NCBI GenBank assembly: GCA_023412275.1
Contig: JAEYNY010000189.1
Location: forward strand, 1-18,109
Reading direction: 5' to 3'
DNA length: 18,109 nucleotides
From: Bacillota bacterium
GTDB lineage: Bacteria > Bacillota > Clostridia > Acetivibrionales > DSM-1351
Below, piece after piece: positions 1 through 7,430 of the stretch; the first letter of the stretch is position 1; every line of letters starts with the position of its first letter. The notes beneath the pieces are model-generated. The model was not told where the DNA came from. It searched no databases and was given only the letters and a program-made list of their open reading frames with translations. The translations under genes were made by a program, and so were the position numbers.

Positions 1-240
1 CCTGTACCTGCAATCCGCTATAGCAGGGTTGAATTCCCGTTTGAGGTTTTAGTGTGTAGTGCCTGCCCTTTACAAGTGGCAATGACAATTGGGTCTTGCG
101 CAATAGAATTCTGTGAACCTCGTCAGGTCCGGAAGGAAGCAGCGATAAGCAGTAAATTCTGTGTGCCGCTGGGTTACCTGATTAGAGCTAACTGTAAAGG
201 TAACGGCTATATACTTCTATCGATAATGGGTGTACGGCCA
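1..240 (+). ncRNA. ffs: Signal recognition particle RNA, large bacterial type (5' end outside window)
   Basis: RNA scaffold of the signal recognition particle, which binds Ffh and targets nascent membrane and secreted proteins. The S-domain hallmark GTCAGGTCCGGAAGGAAGCA is present at about 123-142. The window opens inside the Alu-domain helix with a segment that resembles, from memory, bases about 30 onward of the roughly 270-nt Bacillus subtilis scRNA, so some 30 nt should lie upstream. The 3' end is placed at GGTGTACGGCCA (about 229-240), which should pair with the missing 5' end. A terminator follows at once. SRP RNA upstream of dnaX is the usual Bacillus/Clostridium order. A 66-codon open frame inside it is not a gene. 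Confidence 0.95.
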
Positions 241-258
241 TTCAATTTATAAAAAATC

Positions 259-290
259 AAGCCTGTTCAAATGAACAGGCTTGTATTATA
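259..290 (+). terminator. Intrinsic terminator after SRP RNA
   Basis: A perfect stem of AAGCCTGTTC (259-268) with GAACAGGCTT (273-282) closes a four-base loop. It is followed by a T-rich but interrupted tail (GTATTATATT). It sits about 20 nt after the SRP RNA 3' end, so it probably ends that transcript before dnaX. Confidence 0.8.
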
Positions 291-350
291 TTGTAGGTAG
301 AACACCGATGATCCTTGAATTGCAGTGTACATAAAAGGAGGAGGTAGGAT

Positions 351-2039
351 ATGTCCTATACGGCACTCTATAGAAAGTGGAGGCCCCTTGTATTTGAAGA
401 TGTTGTTGAGCAGGAGCATGTTGTCAGAACAATTAAAAATACCGTAAAATCCCAGAGAATAGCTCATGCGTACCTTTTTTGTGGTACAAGAGGTACAGGA
501 AAAACCACAATGGCAAAAATATTTGCAAGAGCCATCAACTGCCTTAACCCTAAAGATGGAGACCCTTGCAATGAATGTGAGGTTTGCAGAGGAATTCTGG
601 ATGAATCAATTCTGGATGTTGTTGAGATAGATGCTGCATCAAACAATAGTGTTGACAACGTAAGAGAAATAAGGGATGAGGTCGTTTATGCTCCCTCACA
701 GGCGAGATACAAGGTTTATATAATAGATGAGGTTCATATGCTTTCCTCAGGTGCATTCAATGCACTGCTGAAGACCCTTGAAGAGCCCCCGGGGCATGTT
801 GTCTTCATATTGGCAACAACAGACCCTCATAAATTGCCTGCAACTATTTTGTCAAGGTGTCAGAGATTTGATTTTAAGAAAATAACACCTGCAGGTATTG
901 CAGAACGGGTAAAGGTTATTGCCCGGGCAAGTGGTATACAGATAGACGATGACGGTGCATTATTAATTGCGAGACTGGCGGATGGTGCTTTAAGAGATGC
1001 CCTCAGTATTCTTGATCAGTGCATTGCAGAGGGCAACAATAATATAACCTATGAAAATGTACTTGATGCAATAGGGATAGTAAGTGATGATTTTATATCG
1101 GAAATAGTGGACAATATAGAGAGTAAAAACGTTGAGGGACTGGTAGCAGATGTGGAAAAGCTTTCAGCCGGTGGAAGGGATATTCTGAGGTTTGCATCGG
1201 ATCTGGTGCTTTATTTCAGAAATCTTTTGATATGCAAGCTAAGTAAGAATCCTGAAAACATTCTGGATATTGGAAAACAGTACCTCGACAGGATGATTGC
1301 CCAGTCAGAGGCCTTTTCAAAGGAGCAATTGATTGGAATAATAAAAGAGTTGTCTTCCTTTGAAACACAGCTTAAATATGCGCTTAATCAGAGAGTTTTC
1401 CTTGAAGTTATGCTTATTTCAATAAGTGTAGGAAGTTACGGCCAAAGTAGCGGCGATAATAATCTGGCAGATAGAATAGCTAATCTTGAAAGTGCAGTTA
1501 GAACAGGGGCTGTGGCTTTAGCACCCTCTGTAAAAGACGGAAGCAGTGAACCTGCTCAAACTAAGGCAGTAAATAGCAGTCCCATTTCGTCAGGAAATAA
1601 GTTGGACAACGTGCCTCCTGCATCCGGCAGTTCAGCTCCTAAAGCTTCAGCTAAAAGTAATTCTTATAATGAATTGGAGCAATGGCCTAATGTACTGTCT
1701 GACCTTAAAGCCAACAGGAGGATGATGCTGTTATCGTATCTTACATCTACGAAAGCAGTGGCTGCTGACGAGTCTACAGTTCTCGTGGTATTCCCACCTG
1801 CAGTGGTCTCACTAAAGGAAATTGTATCAAAGGCTGAGCATATCGACGTCCTTGAAAATGCTTTAGAGAGAAGACTTGGGAGACGTATCCGTGTAAAGGT
1901 TGTAGATGAAGAATCTCTTGAAAGTATGGTTCAAAGTGAACCATCTTCTGCTAAGAATTCAGAAGAAAACCCGTTGGTAAAGCTCACGAGGGAAATTTCA
2001 GACAGATTGAATGTCCCGCTTGATATAATAGACGAATAG
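351..2039 (+). CDS. dnaX: DNA polymerase III subunit gamma/tau
   Basis: Clamp-loader ATPase of the replicative polymerase, 562 aa. It loads the beta clamp and, as tau, bridges polymerase and helicase. Visible motifs: Walker A GTRGTGKT (residues 45-52); four zinc-binding cysteines C64, C73, C76 and C79; Walker B/DEAD-type IIDEVH (124-129); sensor-1 ATTD (155-158); and the arginine-finger motif SRC (168-170). The lid and collar run to about residue 365. A Ser/Ala/Pro-rich linker (about 390-440) precedes a tau-type C-terminal domain. The ATG follows a strong AGGAGG site (about 335-342). I see no run of A residues of the kind used for programmed frameshifting in Escherichia coli dnaX, so a short gamma form is not predicted from sequence. 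The gene heads the dnaX-ybaB-recR group. Confidence 0.97.
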   Translation: MSYTALYRKWRPLVFEDVVEQEHVVRTIKNTVKSQRIAHAYLFCGTRGTGKTTMAKIFARAINCLNPKDGDPCNECEVCRGILDESILDVVEIDAASNNSVDNVREIRDEVVYAPSQARYKVYIIDEVHMLSSGAFNALLKTLEEPPGHVVFILATTDPHKLPATILSRCQRFDFKKITPAGIAERVKVIARASGIQIDDDGALLIARLADGALRDALSILDQCIAEGNNNITYENVLDAIGIVSDDFISEIVDNIESKNVEGLVADVEKLSAGGRDILRFASDLVLYFRNLLICKLSKNPENILDIGKQYLDRMIAQSEAFSKEQLIGIIKELSSFETQLKYALNQRVFLEVMLISISVGSYGQSSGDNNLADRIANLESAVRTGAVALAPSVKDGSSEPAQTKAVNSSPISSGNKLDNVPPASGSSAPKASAKSNSYNELEQWPNVLSDLKANRRMMLLSYLTSTKAVAADESTVLVVFPPAVVSLKEIVSKAEHIDVLENALERRLGRRIRVKVVDEESLESMVQSEPSSAKNSEENPLVKLTREISDRLNVPLDIIDE

Positions 2040-2102
2040 GATATAATATAAATTGATAAATTTGTAAACTATTAAATTTTAAAATAACAGGAGGAAGTAC
2101 AG

Positions 2103-2461
2103 ATGGCAAGAGGTGGATTCCCTGGAGGCGGTTTCGGAGGCGGTATGGGTGGAAATATGAACAACCTGATGAAACAAGCCCAGAAGATGCAGAAGGATAT
2201 GGAGAAGGCACAACAGGACTTGGAAAACAAGACAATTGAGGTTTCTGTTGCGGTGGGGCAATAAATATAGTTGCTACCGGTAAAAAGGAAATCAAGGAAA
2301 TTACTATCAAGCCTGAGGTTGTTGACCCTGATGATGTTGAAATGCTTCAGGATTTGATACTGAGTGCTGTTAACGAGGCATTGAGAAAGGCTGAGGAACT
2401 GGCTAACTCCGAAATGAGTAAAATAACAGGCGGATTAGGCGGTTTGCCGGGAATGTTTTAA
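2103..2461 (+). pseudogene. ybaB: YbaB/EbfC nucleoid-associated protein, interrupted by a 1-base frameshift
   Basis: YbaB/EbfC proteins are small dimeric DNA-binding proteins of the nucleoid, almost always encoded between dnaX and recR. AGGAGG (2089-2094) precedes ATG 2103. The frame gives MARGGFPGGGFGGGMGGN, then the NLMKQAQKMQKDMEKAQQ helix, and continues to IEVSV. It then runs into TAA at 2262-2264 after only 53 codons. From 2252 another frame continues the family sequence exactly: a GGG-AINIVATGKKEI strand, then VVDPDDVEMLQDLILSAVNEAL, ending GLPGMF and TAA at 2459-2461. Adding one G at 2250/2251 (GTTGCGGT to GTTGGCGGT) would restore VSVGGGAINI and an intact 119-aa protein of normal length. 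As written the gene is broken. A base-call or assembly error is as likely as a real mutation. Confidence 0.88.
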
Positions 2462-2503
2462 TAAATGCGGTCATTCATGGCATGCCCCTGTGGAGGTTAA
2501 TAA

Positions 2504-3103
2504 ATGGAATATTATGCAGTTCCCGTTGCAAAGTTGGTAGAAGAATTTCAGAAACTTCCGGGCATTGGACACAAATCGGCACAGCGTCTGGCTTTTCATG
2601 TAATAAATATGCCCATGGAAAAGGTACAAAAGCTGTCAGAATCTATATTGGAGGCAAAGCAAAAGACCAGATACTGCTCAGTTTGCAGTAACCTTACCGA
2701 TATTGATCCTTGCCCTCTGTGCAGCGGAACTTCGAGAGATAAATCAGTAATATGCGTAGTTCAAGACCCCCGTGATGTTGTAGCTATGGAGAGGACACGT
2801 GAATTCAAAGGACTGTATCACGTTCTGCATGGTGCAATTTCTCCAATGCAGGGAATCGGACCTGAGGAAATCCGTATCAAGGAATTGATTTCAAGATTAG
2901 GCAGCGGAGAAGTAACAGAAGTTATTCTTGCAACCAATCCTAATGTTGAAGGGGAAGCAACCGCAATGTATATATCAAAGCTTATAAAGCCTTTAGGAGT
3001 AAAAGCAACGAGAATAGCACATGGTATACCTGTAGGCGGCGATTTGGAATATGCCGATGAGGTTACACTTGCAAAGGCTCTTGAAGGCAGGAGAGAGATA
3101 TAG
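2504..3103 (+). CDS. recR: Recombination mediator protein RecR
   Basis: RecR works with RecO (and RecF) to load RecA onto SSB-coated single-stranded DNA in gap repair. The 199-aa length is typical. Order of domains: an N-terminal helix-hairpin-helix region (LVEEFQKLPGIGHKSAQRLA, about 11-30); a four-cysteine zinc site (C58, C61, C70, C73); a Toprim domain from about residue 82, including VVQDPRDVVAMERT; and the conserved HVLHGAISPMQGIGPEE stretch (106-122). A GGAGG site (about 2492-2496) precedes the ATG. It starts 42 bp after ybaB and is followed by a strong terminator, so it ends the dnaX-ybaB-recR group. Confidence 0.97.
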   Translation: MEYYAVPVAKLVEEFQKLPGIGHKSAQRLAFHVINMPMEKVQKLSESILEAKQKTRYCSVCSNLTDIDPCPLCSGTSRDKSVICVVQDPRDVVAMERTREFKGLYHVLHGAISPMQGIGPEEIRIKELISRLGSGEVTEVILATNPNVEGEATAMYISKLIKPLGVKATRIAHGIPVGGDLEYADEVTLAKALEGRREI

Positions 3104-3129
3104 TATATAAAATAAAAGTAAGTATTATG

Positions 3130-3179
3130 AATCATGGTTAGAAGGAAAATAGAAACTCCTTCGGACCATGATTTTTTTG
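3130..3179 (+). terminator. Intrinsic terminator after recR
   Basis: AATCATGGT (3130-3138) pairs with ACCATGATT (3165-3173). Inside it, GAAGGA (3141-3146) pairs with TCCTTC (3157-3162), and a run of T follows to 3178. It ends the dnaX-ybaB-recR transcript. Confidence 0.88.
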
Positions 3180-3217
3180 TTGTCCGGTTTATCCAAGAGA
3201 TTATAAGCCTCTATTTT

Positions 3218-3245
3218 TTGACATAATTCAACAAAATACTATTCT
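3218..3245 (+). promoter_or_regulatory. Probable sigma-A promoter of the chemoreceptor gene
   Basis: A perfect -35 TTGACA (3218-3223) is followed after 16 bp by TATTCT (3240-3245) as -10. It lies just after the recR terminator and about 175 bp before the chemoreceptor start. The -10 is a moderate match. Confidence 0.55.
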
Positions 3246-3419
3246 AATTAACATAACATGATGATATACTAGTTACGATATACCTAAACAATCACTTGTT
3301 AGGAAGAAGGGATTAAAACAAAACAATAAAATGTGTGGATACTTGCTTTGAATTGTTCTGGGATGAGATAAAAAATACATGAATTAATAGGTGACAATTA
3401 ATCATTAGGAGGAGTACAC

Positions 3420-5129
3420 ATGTTGAATAAAGTTAAAATAGGCATTAGGTTGACATTGGGGTATGCATTAATAATTCTTATTTCTGTTTCTTTGGTTGTA
3501 CTTTCGTTACTGGCACTTCAGAAGATGGACGAATTATCAAATAAAATTTACTTTAATTCCTTTGCAGCACGGGCAGCTGTATTAGAAGCAGAGGGAGATA
3601 TTTTTGCGATTAACAGAGCAATGAAGGATGTTGTATTATCTGATAACACAGAACAGCTTGAAACAGCAATTAATGATATAGATAAATATACCGGAGAAAC
3701 TAAACAAAATTTTGAAGATCTACAAAAAGCTTTTACTGGAGACAAATCACTGGTAGATGGTCTGATAAAGTCTTTTAATGATTGGACTGCTATGTGTGAA
3801 GAAATAATTAAATTAACAAAGGAAGGAAACAAGGCCGAGGCTTTGGAGAATAGCAGGACAAACAGTGAAGAGCAAATAAAAAAAATAGATGATTATATTC
3901 ACACTCTGGCTGAGGTTACCAGAAGTGATGCTGAAAGTTTTAACAATGAAATTTCTTATACAAACCAGGCGTCAAGAATTTTTATATTTATTTTATTAGC
4001 ATTAGCAATAGTTGTGAGTATTTTGGTTGCAATCTTCATTACTCTAAGCATTACTAAACCAATTAATTTGATGAATGGGTTGGTAACACGAATAGCTGAT
4101 GGTGACTTGACAATCGAATATAATAAGGAGCTTAAAGGAAGAGACGAAATAACAAAATTAGCGGGAGCTTTCAAGACAATGTTACATAATCTAAAAATGT
4201 TGGTTTCCCAGGCTTCGGAAAGTGCAACTACTATTGCTTCTTCATCCCAACAGCTGATGGCTGGAACTCAAACTGCAACAGCAGCGTCGGAAGAAATTGC
4301 AAATTCAATACAGGAAGTGGCAACAGGTGCAGAAAACCAGAATAACAGATTAAAGGAAGTAGCCCACACAATGACTGAACTTTCAAAGGGCGCTGAACAG
4401 ACAGCTGTGAGTATGCAGGATATTGCTAATGAGGTAGGTACTGTTAATAAATTGTCGGATGCGGGAAAACGTGACTTGGATTTGATTATAAACCAGATGA
4501 ATATTATTAACAAAACATCTCAGGAGTCTGTAGATAGTGTTAAAAATCTGGAGGAAAAATCAAAATCAATACAGGGAATAATAGAAGTAATAACAAACAT
4601 TTCGGCACAAACAAATTTATTAGCATTAAATGCTGCCATTGAAGCAGCTCGTGCAGGAGAACAAGGAAAGGGGTTTGCGGTTGTAGCTGATGAAATAAGA
4701 AAACTGGCAGAGCAGTCTGCAAACTCAACTAAAGATATTTCCGCTATTATCGTTGAGATACAACAGGACATATTGAACGTTATTAAAGCGATTGAAGAAG
4801 AAGAGAAGGATATAGAAGCGGGATTGGAAAGAGTAAGTTTGGCAAACCACTCCTTTGACAGGATTATGACAGGTATAAGCGAAATTTCAAACAGAGTACA
4901 GGATGTTTCTGCGGTGGCACAGCAGATGTCAGCGGGAACTGAACAGATAGTAAACTCTATAAATTCCATTTCGGATATTTCGGGAGAAAATGCAGCTATC
5001 TCGGAGGAAGTGACAGCTTCCGTTGAGGAGCAAACCTCTACTATGGAAGAAATAACCGCATCTGCCGAGTCCCTTGCAGAATTATCAGGCAGCCTTATGG
5101 AAACAGTATCAAAATTTAAACTTAAATAA
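3420..5129 (+). CDS. Methyl-accepting chemotaxis protein (4HB-type chemoreceptor)
   Basis: Transmembrane chemoreceptor, 569 aa, expected to signal through CheW and CheA. Order: TM1 (about 12-34); a helical extracytoplasmic ligand-binding region (about 35-187) of the four-helix-bundle type; TM2 (about 188-210); a HAMP domain (about 211-263, with TKPINLMNGL and the DGDLT turn); and a long coiled-coil signalling domain. The kinase-contact hairpin tip is very conserved (residues 394-433, running from ISAQTNLLALNAA through RAGEQGKGFAVVADEIRKLA). AGGAGG (about 3407-3412) precedes the ATG. No che genes are nearby, so it is an orphan receptor. The ligand cannot be read from sequence. The large antisense frame across its 3' half is an artefact of the regular codon pattern. 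Confidence 0.95.
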   Translation: MLNKVKIGIRLTLGYALIILISVSLVVLSLLALQKMDELSNKIYFNSFAARAAVLEAEGDIFAINRAMKDVVLSDNTEQLETAINDIDKYTGETKQNFEDLQKAFTGDKSLVDGLIKSFNDWTAMCEEIIKLTKEGNKAEALENSRTNSEEQIKKIDDYIHTLAEVTRSDAESFNNEISYTNQASRIFIFILLALAIVVSILVAIFITLSITKPINLMNGLVTRIADGDLTIEYNKELKGRDEITKLAGAFKTMLHNLKMLVSQASESATTIASSSQQLMAGTQTATAASEEIANSIQEVATGAENQNNRLKEVAHTMTELSKGAEQTAVSMQDIANEVGTVNKLSDAGKRDLDLIINQMNIINKTSQESVDSVKNLEEKSKSIQGIIEVITNISAQTNLLALNAAIEAARAGEQGKGFAVVADEIRKLAEQSANSTKDISAIIVEIQQDILNVIKAIEEEEKDIEAGLERVSLANHSFDRIMTGISEISNRVQDVSAVAQQMSAGTEQIVNSINSISDISGENAAISEEVTASVEEQTSTMEEITASAESLAELSGSLMETVSKFKLK

Positions 5130-5168
5130 GGGCAATGAATCAGGGACATCCTTTTAATGGCATAATGA

Positions 5169-5176
5169 TGTATAAT
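5169..5176 (+). promoter_or_regulatory. Possible -10 element before the response regulator
   Basis: A consensus TATAAT (5171-5176) lies 36 bp upstream of the response regulator start. No good -35 stands at 16-18 bp, and no terminator separates it from the chemoreceptor gene, so readthrough transcription is equally possible. Confidence 0.35.
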
Positions 5177-5211
5177 TAGTATATTGTACTGTTTTGTTTA
5201 ATGGAGGATGC

Positions 5212-5889
5212 ATGTATAAAATTCTGATTGTTGATGATGAGGCCGGAATACGGGCTATTATTAAAAAATATGCGGTTTTCGAGGGACATGAGGTTGTGGA
5301 AGCGGCGGACGGAATGGAAGCAATTCAGGTATGCAGGGAAATGAAATTTGATATTATTGTGATGGATGTAATGATGCCTGAACTTGATGGTTTCTCCGCC
5401 TGTAAGGAAATCAGAAAGTTTAGTACTACCCCGGTTCTCATGCTTTCTGCTCGGGGAGAAGAGTATGACAAAATCCACGGTTTTGAACTTGGGATAGACG
5501 ATTATGTGGTTAAGCCTTTTTCTCCTAAAGAACTTATGATGAGAGTAAATGCAATTGTAAAAAGAAGCAGAGGTACGGCAGATAAAGAGAACAAAAAAGA
5601 TATTTTTACTTTTGAAGGTTTGACCGTTGATTTTACGGGAAGGCTTGTATATATTGATAACGAAAAAATTGATATGTCACCCAAGGAATATGATCTGTTT
5701 TTCTATATGGTTAAAAACAGGGGAATCGCACTTACTAGAGAGAGGCTTATAACCGATGTGTGGGGATATGATTTTTTCGGAGATGACCGTACACTGGACA
5801 CTCACATAAAGCTGCTAAGAAAAAGTCTGGGTGATTACAGTAAAAATATAGTTACCCTAAGAGGGGTGGGTTATCGATTTGAGACCTGA
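5212..5889 (+). CDS. OmpR/PhoB-family response regulator
   Basis: Two-component response regulator of 225 aa that binds DNA when phosphorylated by the adjacent kinase. The receiver domain (about 1-115) has the acidic pocket D8/D9, phospho-acceptor D52 in VMDVMMPELDG, S79 in MLSA and K101 in VVKPF. The winged-helix effector domain (about 130-225) includes LTRERLITDVWGYDF, DDRTLDTHIKLLRKSL and the closing RGVGYRFET. The start is set at ATG 5212 because GGAGG (5203-5207) is correctly spaced for it. The in-frame TTG at 5194 would put that site inside the gene and add six residues not typical of the family. Its stop overlaps the kinase start by 11 bp, so the two are translationally coupled. Target genes cannot be inferred. 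Confidence 0.95.
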   Translation: MYKILIVDDEAGIRAIIKKYAVFEGHEVVEAADGMEAIQVCREMKFDIIVMDVMMPELDGFSACKEIRKFSTTPVLMLSARGEEYDKIHGFELGIDDYVVKPFSPKELMMRVNAIVKRSRGTADKENKKDIFTFEGLTVDFTGRLVYIDNEKIDMSPKEYDLFFYMVKNRGIALTRERLITDVWGYDFFGDDRTLDTHIKLLRKSLGDYSKNIVTLRGVGYRFET

Positions 5890-7348
5890 CAAAATAAGCA
5901 TAAAATACAAGATATTCCTTTATCTTGCAGCCTTTGTTGCAGTAATGCTGATATTACTATGGTTGTTTCAAATAGTTTTTCTTGATGATTTTTACAAGCA
6001 GATTAAAATTCATAGTATTAAGTCAATGGCGGAGACTATTGAGAATAATATAGAAACAGAGAATTTTCAGGAATTTCTTGATTCACTATCCCGAGAGGAA
6101 GATGCCTGTATAAAAATATTGGATGACAGCGGAAAAACAAAGTATTCAGTAGAATCCAGACCGGATTGTATTATACACAAGCTGCCACCTTCTGAATTAT
6201 TCGGGCTCTACAGCAGTGCAGAACAAAATGGAGGCACGTATCTGGAAGTAGTCTCAATGGATAGGCTAATGGAAAAGCGTTCTCCCGCAGGATATCCATT
6301 AACTAATGGCTTTGCACCTCCGGGAAACCTGCCGGGTAATATAATTTACGTTAAAATAGTAAACCCGGGTGATGGCTCACCTTCCATTGTGATGCTTAAT
6401 TCAACCATAACTCCCGTAAATGCCACCGTAAATACCTTGAGAATCCAGTTAATATGGGTTACAGGAATAACCTTACTGCTGGCTTTGTTAATGGGGCTTT
6501 TCATTTCAAAAAAGGTTTCTGGCCCTATAATCAAAATTAACAGCTCTGCAAAGGAGCTTGCAAAGGGCAACTATGAAACTACCTTTCATGGTCGTGGATA
6601 TCTGGAAATAACTGAGCTTAACGACACTCTTAATTACGCTGCAAAAGAGCTCTCAAAAGTAGAGGGGCTACGAAGGGAGCTGATTGCAAATATATCCCAT
6701 GATCTAAGAACTCCTCTTACTATGATTACGGGGTATGGCGAGGTTATGCGGGATCTTCCCGGAGAAAATACACCTGAAAATGTTCAGATAATAATTGATG
6801 AAGCAAAAAGGCTAACCACACTTGTAAATGATATTCTGGATATATCCCAGCTTCAATCAGGTACCCGTAAAATCAACGTTGAGACATTCAATATTACGGA
6901 AAGTATTAGAAAAATACTTCAAAGGTATAATAAACTTATTGAACAGGAAGGTTATAGGATTGAATTTAAAAGTGATAAGGATATATGGGTAAATGCTGAT
7001 CCGGTTAAAATTTCACAGGTAATATACAACCTGATTAATAATGCCATAACATACACCGGGGCAGATAGGACGGTTACAATTATTCAAAGTTGTACTCCCA
7101 ACGGTGTGAAGGTTGAAATTACAGATACAGGAGAAGGTATATCGGAAGAGATGCTTCCCCTCATTTGGGACAGGTACTACAAGATCGACAAGGCGCATAA
7201 GAGAGCAGCAATCGGAACAGGCCTGGGACTTTCAATTGTAAAGTCAATACTGGATATGCACGGAGCCGAATACGGAGTAGAAAGCAAGTTAGGTAAGGGA
7301 AGCACTTTTTGGTTCCAACTGACATTAGAGAAAAACATTGAGCTGTGA
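5879..7348 (+). CDS. Two-component sensor histidine kinase
   Basis: Membrane sensor kinase, 489 aa, partner of the preceding regulator. Order: TM1 (about 10-34); an extracytoplasmic sensor region (about 35-188); TM2 (about 189-210); HAMP (about 211-262); and a HisKA dimerisation domain with the H-box NISHDLRTPL and phospho-acceptor H274. The HATPase domain has an N-box around VIYNLINNAI (381-390), a G1 box DTGEGI (416-421) and a G2 box GTGLGL (446-451). All catalytic motifs look intact. The start is a TTG that overlaps the regulator's last codons, with GAGGGGTGG (about 5860-5869) as ribosome-binding site. The sensor region holds a Pro/Gly-rich stretch (about 134-155) and no ligand-binding fold that I recognise. 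Confidence 0.94.
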   Translation: MRPDKISIKYKIFLYLAAFVAVMLILLWLFQIVFLDDFYKQIKIHSIKSMAETIENNIETENFQEFLDSLSREEDACIKILDDSGKTKYSVESRPDCIIHKLPPSELFGLYSSAEQNGGTYLEVVSMDRLMEKRSPAGYPLTNGFAPPGNLPGNIIYVKIVNPGDGSPSIVMLNSTITPVNATVNTLRIQLIWVTGITLLLALLMGLFISKKVSGPIIKINSSAKELAKGNYETTFHGRGYLEITELNDTLNYAAKELSKVEGLRRELIANISHDLRTPLTMITGYGEVMRDLPGENTPENVQIIIDEAKRLTTLVNDILDISQLQSGTRKINVETFNITESIRKILQRYNKLIEQEGYRIEFKSDKDIWVNADPVKISQVIYNLINNAITYTGADRTVTIIQSCTPNGVKVEITDTGEGISEEMLPLIWDRYYKIDKAHKRAAIGTGLGLSIVKSILDMHGAEYGVESKLGKGSTFWFQLTLEKNIEL

Positions 7349-7363
7349 GATTACATAAGTTTA

Positions 7364-7392
7364 TTGCAGTCAAAATCCTATTAGTGTAAAAT
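7364..7392 (+). promoter_or_regulatory. Probable sigma-A promoter of the pyrophosphatase gene
   Basis: TTGCAG (7364-7369), a 17-bp spacer and TAAAAT (7387-7392) stand 38 bp before the TTG start. They are also 16 bp after the kinase stop, with no terminator between. Confidence 0.6.
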
Positions 7393-7430
7393 AAAACTGC
7401 AAATAACGGTAATTTGGAGGAGTGCTATAA

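Larger units (their letters stand above)
3104..3419 (+). other. Intergenic region: recR terminator, promoter and long leader of the chemoreceptor gene
   Basis: This 316-bp gap holds the recR terminator (3130-3179), a probable sigma-A promoter (3218-3245) and then an untranslated leader of roughly 165 nt. The leader has one small stem-loop: CCTAAACAA (3283-3291, one bulged A) pairs with TTGTTAGG (3296-3303) around a four-base loop. I recognise no known riboswitch class and no sigma-28 (motility) promoter in it. Confidence 0.6.

Noticed and set aside
52..252. A 66-codon open frame inside the SRP RNA
   Set aside because: It lies within an unmistakable structured RNA gene and has no ribosome-binding site.
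1450..1700. A programmed frameshift site making a gamma form of DnaX
   Set aside because: No long A run or classic slippery heptamer is visible in the linker region.
2250..2264. Programmed frameshifting as an explanation for the ybaB break
   Set aside because: The site has no canonical X-XXY-YYZ slippery heptamer in the zero frame, and YbaB is not known to be frameshift-decoded. A missing G restores exact family sequence.
4520..5149. A 209-codon antisense open frame over the chemoreceptor
   Set aside because: It is Ser/Ile/Ala-rich low-information sequence mirroring the coiled-coil codons and resembles no family. The + strand frame is a clear MCP.
5194..5211. TTG start upstream of the response regulator
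   Set aside because: It would place the GGAGG site inside the gene; ATG 5212 has correct spacing and the normal family start.
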